Origin: Serpens gallinarum
GTDB lineage: Bacteria; Pseudomonadota; Gammaproteobacteria; Pseudomonadales; Pseudomonadaceae
DNA: 64,000 nt
Direction of reading: 5' to 3'
Assembly: GCF_014836765.1 (NCBI RefSeq)
Contig: NZ_JACSQG010000011.1
Span: 1 to 64,000 of the forward strand
Positions 1 through 9,434 of this stretch are shown here, one piece after another (position 1 is the stretch's first letter; every line of letters starts with the position of its first letter). The notes under the pieces are model-generated. The model did not search any database. It was not told where the DNA came from and was given only the letters and a program-made list of their open reading frames with translations. Made by a program: the position numbers and the translations under genes.

Positions 1-332
1 GCCGCAGCCGGGGCGGGGGGGGCGGGGGCCTCGGCTTTCGGAGCCTCGGCCGCCGCTTCCGCAGGCTTGGCTTCTACGGCCGGGGCGACGTTTTCGTCAC
101 CCTCGACGTCCAATTCCAACAGCTCGTCGCCTTCTTTCAGGCGGTCGCCGAGCTTGACCTTCAGGCTCTTGACCACCCCGGCCTTGGGCGCCGGGATTTC
201 CATGCTGGCCTTGTCGGACTCCAGGGTCAGCAGGCTCTGTTCGGCCTCGATGCGATCGCCAACCTTGACGAACAGTTCGATGACTTCGCCTTCGCCGCTG
301 CCAATGTCAGGGACACGAATCAATTCGCTCAT
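1..332 (-). CDS. aceF: Pyruvate dehydrogenase E2, dihydrolipoyl acetyltransferase (5' part only)
   Basis: Only the N-terminal ~110 codons lie in the window; the gene runs off the left edge. E2 carries the acetyl group from E1 on a swinging lipoyl arm and passes it to CoA in the cytosolic pyruvate dehydrogenase complex. The frame starts MSELIRVPDIG and contains a complete lipoyl domain with the lipoylation motif ESDKASMEIPAP (modified Lys is residue 41). An Ala/Pro/Glu-rich linker follows and continues past the edge, as expected between E2 lipoyl domains. The ATG at 332 has an AGGAG-type ribosome site on the minus strand. The start lies 11 bp after the aceE stop, so the two genes form an operon with aceE first. 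Confidence 0.93.
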   Translation of the reverse strand, partial: MSELIRVPDIGSGEGEVIELFVKVGDRIEAEQSLLTLESDKASMEIPAPKAGVVKSLKVKLGDRLKEGDELLELDVEGDENVAPAVEAKPAEAAAEAPKAEAPAPPAPAA

Positions 333-343
333 TTCTTCGCTCC

Positions 344-2992
344 TCAGCAATCCAGCGGGTTGGGCTTGTTGGTGTCGATACCAAAGCGGGCAATCGCCTC
401 GGCAACCACAGTGCGCTCAATGTCGCCGCGGTCGGCCAGAGCCTCCAGTGCGCTCAGTACAACCCACTTGCGGTCCACTTCGAAGAAGTCGCGCAGTTTC
501 TGGTGCGTATCGCTGCGGCCGTAACCGTCGGTGCCGAGCACCTTGTATTCCTTGACCGGGACCCACTGGCGGATCTGGTCGGCGAACAGCTTCATGTAGT
601 CGGTCGAAGCGATCACCGGACCCTGGCGACCGGACAGGCACTGTTCGACATAGCTCTGCTGCGGCTTCTGTTCCGGATGCAGGCGGTTGTGGCGTTCCAC
701 GGCCAGGGCTTCGCGGCGCAGTTCGTTGAAGCTGGTGACGCTCCACACATCGGCGCCGATGTTGTAGTCCGCACGCAGAATCTTCGCCGCCTCGCGCACT
801 TCACGCAGGATGGTGCCGCAACCGAGCAGTTGCACGTGATGTGCGGCTTCCTTCTTGTCTTCCTCGAGCAGGTACATGCCCTTGATGATGCCGTCTTCCA
901 CGCCCTCAGGCATGGCCGGCTGCTGGTAGGCCTCGTTCATCACCGTCAGGTAATAGAAGATGTTTTCCTGCTCCTCGGTCATCCGGCGAATGCCTTCGCG
1001 GATGATCACGGCCAGCTCATAGCCATAGGTCGGGTCATAGCTGCGGCAGTTGGGAATGGTCGAGGCGAGGATATGGCTGTGGCCGTCCTGGTGCTGCAGA
1101 CCTTCGCCGTTAAGCGTCGTGCGCCCGGCGGTGCCGCCGATCAGGAAGCCGCGCGCCTGGCTGTCGCCGGCCGCCCAGGCCAGGTCGCCGATGCGCTGGA
1201 AGCCGAACATCGAGTAGAAGATGTAGAACGGCAGCATCGGCTGGTTGTGGTTGCTGTAGGCGGTGGCGGCGGCGATCCAGCTGGACATCGCGCCGGCTTC
1301 GTTGATGCCTTCCTCGAGGATCTGGCCCTTCTTGTCCTCGCGGTAGAACATCACCTGGTCTTTATCCACCGGCTGATACAGCTGGCCGACCGAGGAGTAG
1401 ATGCCGAGCTGGCGGAACATGCCTTCCATGCCGAAGGTGCGCGCCTCGTCAGGCACGATGGGCACGATGCGGCTACCCAGGTCCTTGTCCTTGACCAACT
1501 GGGCCAGTACGCGGACGAAGGCCATGGTGGTAGAGATTTCGCGGTCGCCTGAGCCGTCGAGGATGGCCTTGAGGGTCTCCAGGGGCGGAGTCGGAATGCT
1601 GATGCTCTTGGCGCGGCGCTGCGGTACAAAACCGCCGAGCTTTTCGCGGCTCTTGAGCAGGTATTTCATTTCCGGACTGTCGGGCTCCGGCTTGTAGAAC
1701 GGCAGGTTTTCCAGTTGATCGTCCGGGATCGGCACGCCGAAACGGTCGCGGAAGGATTTCAGGCTCTCGACGTCAATCTTCTTCACGTTGTGGGCGATGT
1801 TCTGTGCCTCGCCCGAGCCGGTGCCGTAGCCCTTGATGGTCTTGGCCAGGATGACCGTCGGCTGGCCGGTATGGTTGACCGCCGCGTGGTAGGCCGCATA
1901 CACCTTGAACGGGTCGTGGCCGCCACGGTTGAGCTTCCACACCTCTTCGTCGGAGAGGTCGCTGACCATGTCCAGCAGCTCTGGACGCGCACCGAAGAAG
2001 TGCTCGCGCACGAAGGCGCCGTTGTTGGCCTTGTAGTTCTGGTAGTCGCCGTCGACCACTTCTTCCATGCGCTGCTGCAGCAGGCCGTCGGTGTCCTTGG
2101 CAAACAGCGGGTCCCACAGGCGGCCCCAGATCACCTTGATGACGTTCCATTCAGCGCCACGGAAGTTGCCTTCCAGTTCCTGGATGATCTTGCCGTTGCC
2201 GCGCACCGGGCCGTCCAGGCGCTGCAGGTTGCAGTTGATCACGAAGATCAGGTTGTCGAGCTTCTCACGGCCGGCCAGGGAAATGGCGCCGAGGGATTCC
2301 GGCTCGTCGGTCTCGCCGTCGCCCAGGAAGCACCAGACCTTCTGCTTGCCGGCGGGAATGAAACCACGGCTCTCCAGGTACTTCATGAAACGTGCCTGGT
2401 AGATTGCCTGGATCGGGCCCAGACCCATGGACACGGTGGGGAACTGCCAGAAGTCCGGCATCAGCCACGGGTGCGGGTAAGAGGACAGACCTTTGCCGTC
2501 GACTTCCTGGCGGAAGTTGTTCAGTTGGTCTTCCGTGATGCGCCCTTCGAGGAAGGCGCGGGCGTACACGCCCGGGGAGGCGTGGCCTTGGAAATAGACC
2601 AGGTCACCGCCGTGTTCTTCGGTCGGGGCCTGGAAGAAGTAGTTGAAGCCGATGTCATACAGGGTCGCGCTGGAGGCGAAGGTAGAGATGTGTCCGCCCA
2701 GGCTGGAGTCCTGCTTGTTGGCGCGCGCGACCATGGCCAGTGCGTTCCAGCGCACGATCGAGCGTACGCGGCGTTCCATGAACAGGTCGCCGGGCATGCG
2801 AGCTTCGTGGGTGACCGGAATGGTGTTGCGGTAGGGTGTGGTAATCGCGTAGGGCAGCTGGGTGCCGGTGCGCGAGGCCAGTTCACCCATGCGGGTCATG
2901 AGGTATTTCGCACGCTCCTCGCCTTCACGGTCGAGGACGGATTCCAAGGCATCCAGCCATTCCTGGGTTTCGATGGGGTCGAGGTCTTGCAT
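344..2992 (-). CDS. aceE: Pyruvate dehydrogenase E1 component, homodimeric type
   Basis: 882 aa, the usual length for the homodimeric E1 of gammaproteobacteria. E1 decarboxylates pyruvate on thiamine diphosphate and reductively acetylates the lipoyl arm of AceF. The thiamine-diphosphate/Mg motif is clear at about residues 225-260: GDGETDEPES, then a short spacer ending in NCNLQ. The protein begins MQDLDPIETQEWLDALESV, as in Pseudomonas AceE. It is the first gene of an aceE-aceF operon. Its upstream region carries a palindrome (3110-3124) and an inverted copy of the same sequence (3167-3180), which suggests control by a repressor. Several long open frames on the opposite strand are GC-rich shadows. 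Confidence 0.97.
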   Translation of the reverse strand: MQDLDPIETQEWLDALESVLDREGEERAKYLMTRMGELASRTGTQLPYAITTPYRNTIPVTHEARMPGDLFMERRVRSIVRWNALAMVARANKQDSSLGGHISTFASSATLYDIGFNYFFQAPTEEHGGDLVYFQGHASPGVYARAFLEGRITEDQLNNFRQEVDGKGLSSYPHPWLMPDFWQFPTVSMGLGPIQAIYQARFMKYLESRGFIPAGKQKVWCFLGDGETDEPESLGAISLAGREKLDNLIFVINCNLQRLDGPVRGNGKIIQELEGNFRGAEWNVIKVIWGRLWDPLFAKDTDGLLQQRMEEVVDGDYQNYKANNGAFVREHFFGARPELLDMVSDLSDEEVWKLNRGGHDPFKVYAAYHAAVNHTGQPTVILAKTIKGYGTGSGEAQNIAHNVKKIDVESLKSFRDRFGVPIPDDQLENLPFYKPEPDSPEMKYLLKSREKLGGFVPQRRAKSISIPTPPLETLKAILDGSGDREISTTMAFVRVLAQLVKDKDLGSRIVPIVPDEARTFGMEGMFRQLGIYSSVGQLYQPVDKDQVMFYREDKKGQILEEGINEAGAMSSWIAAATAYSNHNQPMLPFYIFYSMFGFQRIGDLAWAAGDSQARGFLIGGTAGRTTLNGEGLQHQDGHSHILASTIPNCRSYDPTYGYELAVIIREGIRRMTEEQENIFYYLTVMNEAYQQPAMPEGVEDGIIKGMYLLEEDKKEAAHHVQLLGCGTILREVREAAKILRADYNIGADVWSVTSFNELRREALAVERHNRLHPEQKPQQSYVEQCLSGRQGPVIASTDYMKLFADQIRQWVPVKEYKVLGTDGYGRSDTHQKLRDFFEVDRKWVVLSALEALADRGDIERTVVAEAIARFGIDTNKPNPLDC

Positions 2993-3424
2993 GGCTTGCT
3001 CCAGGGCAATAAGGCGTACCCGTGATAGGCCCGCCTCGCGGTGACTCTGACGCCTTTGTGGGGCGGCAGTCTCTTATTCATTGTGTAGACCGAGCGATCA
3101 GCTCGGTTTTGTAGTTTTACTACATATCGACGCAAGAATCACCTGTCTCGATACATACGAAAGTAGGTAAAACTACAAAAACGTCTCGTCGCGATCCCTG
3201 CAGGCCCATGTTCAGATGGGCAAGAATAGACCACGGACCGGTCCCAATACCGGGCCGAGACATTGCACAGCGGCCGGAGCACGCAGCCGACCTCCTTGAA
3301 CACCGGCCGGGGCGAACTCATTAGATGAACGCAGGGCGACATTTTTTAAGAGGAAGGATTGACTAAGCCCCCATTTGCGCTATCTGCTGGCGGTATTGCC
3401 CGCGTTCATGCCAAGGAATCCACC
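2993..3424. other. Divergent intergenic region aceE / glnE
   Basis: 432 bp with no convincing gene. It separates aceE (minus) from glnE (plus) and must carry both promoters. The half nearer aceE is clearly richer in A/T and holds the TGTAGT...ACTACA palindrome and its inverted partner. The half nearer glnE shows no recognisable motif apart from an AAGGAA ribosome site just before the glnE ATG at 3425. Confidence 0.7.
3107..3180. promoter_or_regulatory. Palindromic operator pair upstream of aceE (HexR-like)
   Basis: Positions 3110-3124 read TGTAGTTTTACTACA, two perfect 6-bp arms around TTT. The 14-mer TTTTGTAGTTTTAC at 3107-3120 recurs as an exact reverse complement at 3167-3180. From memory, HexR (a repressor of central carbon genes that responds to a keto-deoxy-phosphogluconate-type ligand) binds palindromes of the form TGTARTnnnAYTACA, and aceE is a reported HexR-regulon member in some gammaproteobacteria. 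The sequence is directly visible; the HexR assignment is inference. Confidence 0.5.
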
Positions 3425-6349
3425 ATGAGTCTGCCCTCTCTCGTTGCCATCCCCGTTGCGCTTGAGCCTCTGGCTGAGCGAGGGCGGGCGGCGTTGCTCG
3501 CCAAGGCTGAAGAGCTGGGGCAGGGAACCGAGGGATGGCCGGCGGAGCGTTGGCAGGCCTTTGCCCGTGCCTGTGTGGCCAGTGATTTTGTCGCCGAGCA
3601 GGCATCGCGTGACGCGGCAGGTTTTCTCGCCCTGGCTGAATCAGGCGAATTGGAGCGCACCTTGCGCCCCGGCGAGATGCGCACTCAGTTGCAGGCATGG
3701 CTGGCTGATTGCACTCAGGAAGAGGAACTGTCCCGTACGCTGCGCCGCTTTCGCAATCGCCAGCAGCTGCGCATCATCTGGCGCGACGTCAACCGGCTGG
3801 CCGATCTGGCTGAAACCTGCCGCGACCTGTCCGACCTGGCCGATGCCTGCATCGATCTGGCCTACCAGTGGCTGTACCCGCGTCACTGCGAACAGTTCGG
3901 AACGCCCACCGGCCGGCGCAGTGGCGCGTCGCAGCAGATGATCATCCTGGGAATGGGCAAGCTGGGCGCCCATGAACTCAATCTGTCCTCGGACATCGAC
4001 CTGATTTTCGGCTTCCCCGAAGCGGGCGAGACCGAGGGCGCCCGGCGCTCGCTGGATAACCAGGAGTTCTTCACCCGCCTGGGCCAGAAGCTGATCAAGG
4101 CACTGGATGCCATCACCGTGGACGGTTTCGTGTTCCGCACCGACATGCGCCTGCGACCCTACGGTTCCAGCGGCGGCCTGGTGCTCAGCTTTGCCGCGCT
4201 GGAGCAGTACTACCAGGACCAGGGCCGCGATTGGGAGCGCTATGCGATGATCAAGGCGCGGGTGGTCGGCGGTGATCGGCGCGAAGGGGCTCGGCTGCTG
4301 AAAATCCTCCAGCCGTTTGTCTATCGCCGCTACCTGGATTTCTCGGCGATCGAGGCGCTGCGCACCATGAAGCAGCTGATCCAGCAGGAGGTGCGCCGCA
4401 AGGGCATGGCCGAGAACATCAAGTTAGGCGCTGGCGGTATCCGCGAAGTGGAGTTCATTGCGCAAGCCTTCCAGCTGATTCACGGTGGCCGTGACCTGAG
4501 TCTGCAACTGCGCCCGTTGCTCAAGGTGTTAGCCATCCTTGAAGGCCAGGGTTACCTGCCGGCGCCAGTGGTGGCCGAGCTGCGCGACGGCTATCGCTTC
4601 CTGCGCTACACCGAGCATGCCTTGCAGGCCATCGCCGACCGGCAGACGCAGATGTTGCCGGACGACCCGCGCGAGCAGGCACGGGTGGCCTTCATCATGG
4701 GTTTCGACAACTGGACGGCCTTCCTCGAGCGACTGCAGCACTGGCGCGAGCGTATCGACTGGCATTTTCATCAGGTGATCGCCGATCCGGATGGCGAAGA
4801 CGAAGACGAGGTGGTGGGCGGCGAGTGGCAGCCGCTGTGGCTGGGCACCCTGGAGGAGGACATGGCGGTGCGGCAACTGGCCGAGGCCGGCTTCCAAGCG
4901 CCGGACGTGGCCCTGCGCCGCCTGCAGGATCTGCGCAATGGCAATCAGGTGCGCAGCATGCAGCGCCTGGGTCGCGAACGGCTGGATGCCTTTATGCCGC
5001 GCCTGTTGGCGCAGACAGTCGAGCACGACGAGATGGACCAGGTGCTGGAGCGGGTCATGCCACTGGTGGCCGCGGTCGCCCGGCGTTCTGCGTACCTGGT
5101 GCTACTCACCGAAAACCCCGGCGCCCTGACCCGGCTGTTGCAGCTGTGCTCAGCCAGCCCGCTGATCGCTGAGCAGATCGCTCGCTACCCGCTGCTGCTC
5201 GATGAGCTGCTCAACGAAGGGCGGTTGTACAGCCCGCCCCAGGCTCCGGAGCTGGCCGCCGAATTGCGTGAGCGGCTGACGCGGATTCCCGAGGACGACC
5301 TTGAGCAGCAGATGGAAGCGCTACGTCATTTCAAGTTAGCCCACAGTCTGCGGGTGGCTGCTTCGGAGTTTGCCGGCACCTTGCCGCTGATGAAGGTCAG
5401 CGATTACCTGACCTGGCTGGCCGAGGCGATCCTCGATCAGGTGCTAGCGCTGGCCTGGCGGGACACCGTGGCACGGCACGGCACGCCCAAGCGCATTGAC
5501 GGCAGCGACTGCGATCCGGATTTCGTCATTGTTGGTTATGGCAAGGTCGGTGGCATCGAGCTGGGGCATGGCTCGGACCTGGATCTCGTGTTCATCCATG
5601 ACGGTGACCCGCAAGCCGATACGGATGGGCCCAAGCCCTTGGATGGCACCTCGTTCTTTACCCGGCTGGGGCAGCGCATCATTCATCTGCTGACCACCCA
5701 CACCACCTCTGGCCAGCTCTATGAGGTGGACATGCGCTTGCGCCCGTCCGGCGCCTCGGGGCTGCTGGTCAGCTCGCTCAGCGCCTTTGCCCGTTACCAG
5801 GAAAACGAAGCCTGGACGTGGGAGCACCAGGCGCTGATTCGCGCCCGGGTGCTGGTGGGCAGCCCGCGAGTGGCTGAAGGATTTGAAGCGGTGCGCGCGC
5901 GGGTGCTGGGCCAGGCGCGCGTCCTGGAAACCTTGCGCGATGAGGTGAGTGAGATGCGCGCCAAGATGCGCGGCAACCTGGGCACCCACGCCACTCAGGC
6001 CGGACTGGGCGAGAATGCCTTCGATGCCACGCAGCCGTTCGACTTGAAGCAGGATGCCGGTGGTATCGTCGATATCGAATTTATGGTGCAATACGCGGCC
6101 CTGGCGTGGTCGCACCATTACCCGCAGCTGATTCGCTACACCGACAATATGCGCATTCTGGACGGCCTGAGCGCAGCCGACCTGCTGCCAGCGGCCGACG
6201 TCCAGCTCTTGCAGGAGGCTTACAAGGCTTACCGCGCTGCGACGCACCGGCTGGCCCTGCAGAAACAGCCCGGTAAAGTCCCGGGCGATCAGTTCGCCGA
6301 ATTGCGTCGCGAGGTTCGGCGCATCTGGCTGGAGTTGGGGTTGGCGTAG
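3425..6349 (+). CDS. glnE: Bifunctional glutamine synthetase adenylyltransferase / adenylyl-removing enzyme
   Basis: 974 aa from the ATG at 3425, which is preceded by AAGGAA; the frame is open further upstream (3359), but family length and the ribosome site favour 3425. The enzyme attaches AMP to glutamine synthetase or removes it, according to the state of the PII protein, and so tunes nitrogen assimilation. Two nucleotidyltransferase halves are visible. The first has SSDIDLIFGF near residue 190 (adenylyl-removing half) and the second has HGSDLDLVFI near residue 716 (adenylylating half). Each carries the paired aspartates that bind metal. The next gene is ilvE, 45 bp downstream, an order I recall from other Pseudomonas. 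Confidence 0.96.
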   Translation: MSLPSLVAIPVALEPLAERGRAALLAKAEELGQGTEGWPAERWQAFARACVASDFVAEQASRDAAGFLALAESGELERTLRPGEMRTQLQAWLADCTQEEELSRTLRRFRNRQQLRIIWRDVNRLADLAETCRDLSDLADACIDLAYQWLYPRHCEQFGTPTGRRSGASQQMIILGMGKLGAHELNLSSDIDLIFGFPEAGETEGARRSLDNQEFFTRLGQKLIKALDAITVDGFVFRTDMRLRPYGSSGGLVLSFAALEQYYQDQGRDWERYAMIKARVVGGDRREGARLLKILQPFVYRRYLDFSAIEALRTMKQLIQQEVRRKGMAENIKLGAGGIREVEFIAQAFQLIHGGRDLSLQLRPLLKVLAILEGQGYLPAPVVAELRDGYRFLRYTEHALQAIADRQTQMLPDDPREQARVAFIMGFDNWTAFLERLQHWRERIDWHFHQVIADPDGEDEDEVVGGEWQPLWLGTLEEDMAVRQLAEAGFQAPDVALRRLQDLRNGNQVRSMQRLGRERLDAFMPRLLAQTVEHDEMDQVLERVMPLVAAVARRSAYLVLLTENPGALTRLLQLCSASPLIAEQIARYPLLLDELLNEGRLYSPPQAPELAAELRERLTRIPEDDLEQQMEALRHFKLAHSLRVAASEFAGTLPLMKVSDYLTWLAEAILDQVLALAWRDTVARHGTPKRIDGSDCDPDFVIVGYGKVGGIELGHGSDLDLVFIHDGDPQADTDGPKPLDGTSFFTRLGQRIIHLLTTHTTSGQLYEVDMRLRPSGASGLLVSSLSAFARYQENEAWTWEHQALIRARVLVGSPRVAEGFEAVRARVLGQARVLETLRDEVSEMRAKMRGNLGTHATQAGLGENAFDATQPFDLKQDAGGIVDIEFMVQYAALAWSHHYPQLIRYTDNMRILDGLSAADLLPAADVQLLQEAYKAYRAATHRLALQKQPGKVPGDQFAELRREVRRIWLELGLA

Positions 6350-6394
6350 CGGGCTGCCGCCCGGATCAATGAATAACCTTGAGGAGTGACAACG

Positions 6395-7318
6395 ATGTCG
6401 ATGGCTGATCGTGATGGCGTGATCTGGTATGACGGCGAGTTGGTCGAATGGCGCAACGCGACCACCCATGTGCTGACCCACAGCCTGCACTACGGCATGG
6501 GCGTGTTCGAAGGCGTGCGCGCCTACAAGACTCCGCAAGGCACGGCGATCTTCCGCCTGCAGGCACACACCGACCGCCTGTTCGATTCCGCACACATCAT
6601 GGGCATGAAGATCCCCTTCACCAAGGATCAGGTCAACGAAGCCACCTTCGCCGCTGTGCGTGAAAACAAGCTGGACAGCGCCTACATCCGTCCGCTGGCG
6701 TTCTACGGCTCCGAAGGCATGGGCATCCGCGCCGACAACCTCAAGGTGCACCTGATCGTCGCCGCCTGGCACTGGGGCGCCTACATGGGCGAGGAAGCCC
6801 TGGCCAACGGCATCAAGATCCGCACCAGTTCCTTTACCCGTCACCATGTCAACATCACCATGACCCGCGCCAAGTCCAGTGGCTCCTACGTCAACTCGAT
6901 GCTGGCTCTGCAGGAAGCGGTTTCCGCTGGCGCCGACGAAGCGCTGTTGCTGGACCCGGAGGGCTATGTGGCGGAGGGTTCGGGTGAGAACATCTTCATC
7001 GTCAAGAACGGCGTGCTCTACACCCCGGAAGTCACGGCCTGCCTGAACGGCATCACCCGCAGCACCGTGCTGACCCTGGCCCGTGAGCAGGGTATCGAAA
7101 TCGTCGAGAAGCGCATCACCCGCGACGAGGTGTACATCGCCGACGAGGCCTTCTTCACCGGTACCGCCGCTGAAGTGACCCCGATCCGCGAAGTGGACGG
7201 CCGGCAGATCGGTCTTGGTCGCCGTGGTCCGGTTACCGAAAAGCTGCAAAAGGCCTATTTCGACCTGGTCACCGGCCAGACCGACGCCCACGCCGAATGG
7301 CGGACTCTGGTCAAATAG
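6395..7318 (+). CDS. ilvE: Branched-chain amino acid aminotransferase
   Basis: 307 aa, a PLP-dependent fold-type IV transaminase that performs the last step of Leu, Ile and Val synthesis and also their first catabolic step. Visible motifs are the N-terminal LHYGMGVFEGVRAY, the PLP lysine in TRAKSSGSY (Lys160), and EGSGENIFIV. I chose ATG 6395 (MSMADRDGVIWYDGEL) because GAGGAG ends about 8 nt upstream; a GTG nine bases earlier overlaps that ribosome site. The stop codon is followed at once by a large inverted repeat that separates this gene from the LPS operon. Confidence 0.96.
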   Translation: MSMADRDGVIWYDGELVEWRNATTHVLTHSLHYGMGVFEGVRAYKTPQGTAIFRLQAHTDRLFDSAHIMGMKIPFTKDQVNEATFAAVRENKLDSAYIRPLAFYGSEGMGIRADNLKVHLIVAAWHWGAYMGEEALANGIKIRTSSFTRHHVNITMTRAKSSGSYVNSMLALQEAVSAGADEALLLDPEGYVAEGSGENIFIVKNGVLYTPEVTACLNGITRSTVLTLAREQGIEIVEKRITRDEVYIADEAFFTGTAAEVTPIREVDGRQIGLGRRGPVTEKLQKAYFDLVTGQTDAHAEWRTLVK

Positions 7319-7320
7319 TA

Positions 7321-7386
7321 GCAAGCGTCACGCTGCAAGCGACAAGCAGTCATTCATTGCTTTTCGGCTTGCAGCGTGACGCTTGC
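7321..7386. repeat. Perfect 20-bp inverted repeat between ilvE and waaF
   Basis: Positions 7321-7340 (GCAAGCGTCACGCTGCAAGC) are repeated as an exact reverse complement at 7367-7386, around a 26-nt loop. As RNA this would form a very stable hairpin two bases after the ilvE stop. There is no run of T after it, so it is not a standard terminator. Words such as GCTTGCAGC and GCTTGAAGC also occur near 34910-34960 and 45450-45480, which suggests a dispersed intergenic repeat family. Confidence 0.85.
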
Positions 7387-7403
7387 GGCTTGAAGCTGCT
7401 CTT

Positions 7404-8438
7404 ATGAATATTCTGATCATCGGACCCAGTTGGGTCGGCGACATGGTAATGGCGCAAACGCTGTTCACCTGTCTCAAACAGCGCCATCCCGAGTGCAGCA
7501 TCGACGTGCTGGCGCCCGAATGGAGCCGACCGATTCTCGAACGCATGCCTGAAGTGCGTCGCGCCCTGAGCTTTCCGCTCGGCCACGGCGTGCTGGACCT
7601 GGCCACGCGCCGTACCATCGGCCGTAGCCTCAAAGGCCAGTACGATCAGGCGATCCTGCTGCCCAATTCGCTGAAATCGGCCCTGGTGCCGTTTTTCGCC
7701 GGCATTCCCGTGCGCACCGGCTGGAAGGGCGAGATGCGCTATGGCTTGCTCAACGACATCCGCACGTTGGACAAACAGCGCTACCCGCTGATGATCGAGC
7801 GCTTTATGGCCCTAGCCTTCGAGCCGGGTGCCGAGATTCCCCAGCCGTATCCGCGCCCCAGCCTGCAAATCGACGAAAGCAGCCGTGCCGCAGCGCTGAA
7901 AAAGTTCGACTTGAGCCTGGACCGTCCGGTGTTGGCGCTGTGTCCCGGCGCCGAGTTCGGTGAAGCCAAGCGCTGGCCGGCCGAGCATTACGCCCAAGTG
8001 GCTGAAGCGAAGATTCGCGAGGGCTGGCAAGTCTGGTTGTTCGGCTCGAAAAGTGACCATCCGGGTGGCGAGGAGATTCGCAACCGGCTGATTCCGGGCC
8101 TGCGCGAAGAAGTCAGCAACCTGGCCGGCGAAACCAGCCTGGCCGAGGCCATCGACCTGCTGTCAGCCGCTTCGGCTGTCGTCTCCAACGATTCCGGGCT
8201 AATGCACGTGGCCGCCGCGTTGAGCCGCCCGTTGGTGGCGGTGTATGGTTCGACTTCTCCGCAATTCACCCCGCCGTTGGCTGAACAGGTGGAAATTGTC
8301 CGTCTTGGTCTGGACTGCAGCCCGTGCTTTGAACGCACCTGCCGCTTCGGCCATTACAACTGCCTGCGTGACCTCAAACCGCGTGCGGTGATCGAGGCGC
8401 TGGAGCGTCTGCTGCCCCAGCCGATTGAGGTGCAGTGA
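7404..8438 (+). CDS. waaF: ADP-heptose:LPS heptosyltransferase II
   Basis: 344 aa, glycosyltransferase family 9. It adds the second heptose to the inner LPS core on the cytoplasmic face of the inner membrane. The start MNILIIGPSWVGDMVMAQ has the family N-terminal GPSWVGD signature. The C-terminal donor-binding half has NDSGLMHVAAAL and VAVYGSTSP. The ATG at 7404 fits the family N-terminus; a TTG seven codons earlier lies inside the inverted repeat and is less likely. It is the first gene of the LPS core operon and abuts waaC with no gap. Confidence 0.95.
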   Translation: MNILIIGPSWVGDMVMAQTLFTCLKQRHPECSIDVLAPEWSRPILERMPEVRRALSFPLGHGVLDLATRRTIGRSLKGQYDQAILLPNSLKSALVPFFAGIPVRTGWKGEMRYGLLNDIRTLDKQRYPLMIERFMALAFEPGAEIPQPYPRPSLQIDESSRAAALKKFDLSLDRPVLALCPGAEFGEAKRWPAEHYAQVAEAKIREGWQVWLFGSKSDHPGGEEIRNRLIPGLREEVSNLAGETSLAEAIDLLSAASAVVSNDSGLMHVAAALSRPLVAVYGSTSPQFTPPLAEQVEIVRLGLDCSPCFERTCRFGHYNCLRDLKPRAVIEALERLLPQPIEVQ

Positions 8439-9434
8439 GTGCGGGTTCTGCTGATCAAGACCTCCTCGCTGGGCGACGTCATCCACACCCTGCCGGCACT
8501 CACCGACGCTGCTAAGGCGATTCCCGGCATTCGCTTCGACTGGGTGGTGGAGGAGGGCTTTGCCGAAATCCCCGCCTGGCATCCGGCCGTGGACCGGGTG
8601 ATTCCGGTGGCGATTCGCCGCTGGCGCAAGAACCTGTGGCGCACTTACAAGAGTGGCGAGTGGCGGCAGTTCCAGCAATGCCTGCGCGAAGGTAACTACG
8701 ATCTGGTGATCGATGCCCAAGGGTTGCTGAAAAGCGCCTGGCTGACCCGTTACTGCAACGCACCGATAGCCGGGCTGGATCGGCACTCAGCTCGCGAGCC
8801 CTTGGCCAGTCGTTTTTATGACCGTACCTATCAGGTGCCCCGCGAGCAACACGCGTTGGAGCGCACCCGCCAGCTGTTCGCCCAAGCGCTGGGCTACCGG
8901 CTGCCAGTCAGCACCGGTGATTACGGCCTGGATCGCGTTGCGCTGGCTGGGCCGGTCGATGAGCCTTATCTGGTGTTCCTGCACGGCACTACCTGGGCCA
9001 GCAAGCACTGGCCGGAAGCCGACTGGCGCGCCCTGGCCGAACGTCTGAATGCCGAGGGCTGGGCGATCCGCCTGCCGTGGGGCAGTGCGCAGGAAAAAGC
9101 CCGTGCCGAGCGCATCGCCGCCGGTTTGGATAAAGCCCAGGTGCTGCCCAAGCTGAACCTTGTCGGGGTGGCCCGGGTCATTGCTGGTGCCCGCGCCTGT
9201 GTGGCGGTGGACACCGGTCTCGGTCACCTGGCTGCCGCGCTGGATGTGCCCAGCATTTCTCTTTATGGTCCCACCCGTCCCGGCCGCGTTGGTGCCTATG
9301 GTCAGGGCCAGGTACACCTGTGCGCCACCGGCCCCAACGCCGGCAGTGGCGATCGGGAAAAGTCCTGCTTTGACGGCCTGAATGCCGCCGGTGTGTATCC
9401 CGAACTGCAACGGCTGCTGGAAGAGCACTCCTGA
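8439..9434 (+). CDS. waaC: LPS heptosyltransferase I
   Basis: 331 aa, glycosyltransferase family 9. It transfers the first heptose to Kdo of the lipid A-Kdo2 acceptor. It begins with GTG directly after the waaF stop. The N-terminus RVLLIKTSSLGDVIHTLPAL is diagnostic of WaaC; near the C-terminus are VDTGLGHLAAAL and SLYGPTRPGRVGAYG. The stop overlaps the waaG start (TGATG), so translation of the two is probably coupled. Confidence 0.95.
   Translation: MRVLLIKTSSLGDVIHTLPALTDAAKAIPGIRFDWVVEEGFAEIPAWHPAVDRVIPVAIRRWRKNLWRTYKSGEWRQFQQCLREGNYDLVIDAQGLLKSAWLTRYCNAPIAGLDRHSAREPLASRFYDRTYQVPREQHALERTRQLFAQALGYRLPVSTGDYGLDRVALAGPVDEPYLVFLHGTTWASKHWPEADWRALAERLNAEGWAIRLPWGSAQEKARAERIAAGLDKAQVLPKLNLVGVARVIAGARACVAVDTGLGHLAAALDVPSISLYGPTRPGRVGAYGQGQVHLCATGPNAGSGDREKSCFDGLNAAGVYPELQRLLEEHS

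Noticed and set aside
5444-7324. Long minus-strand frame spanning the end of glnE and all of ilvE
   Set aside because: It crosses two well-supported genes on the other strand and has no protein motif.
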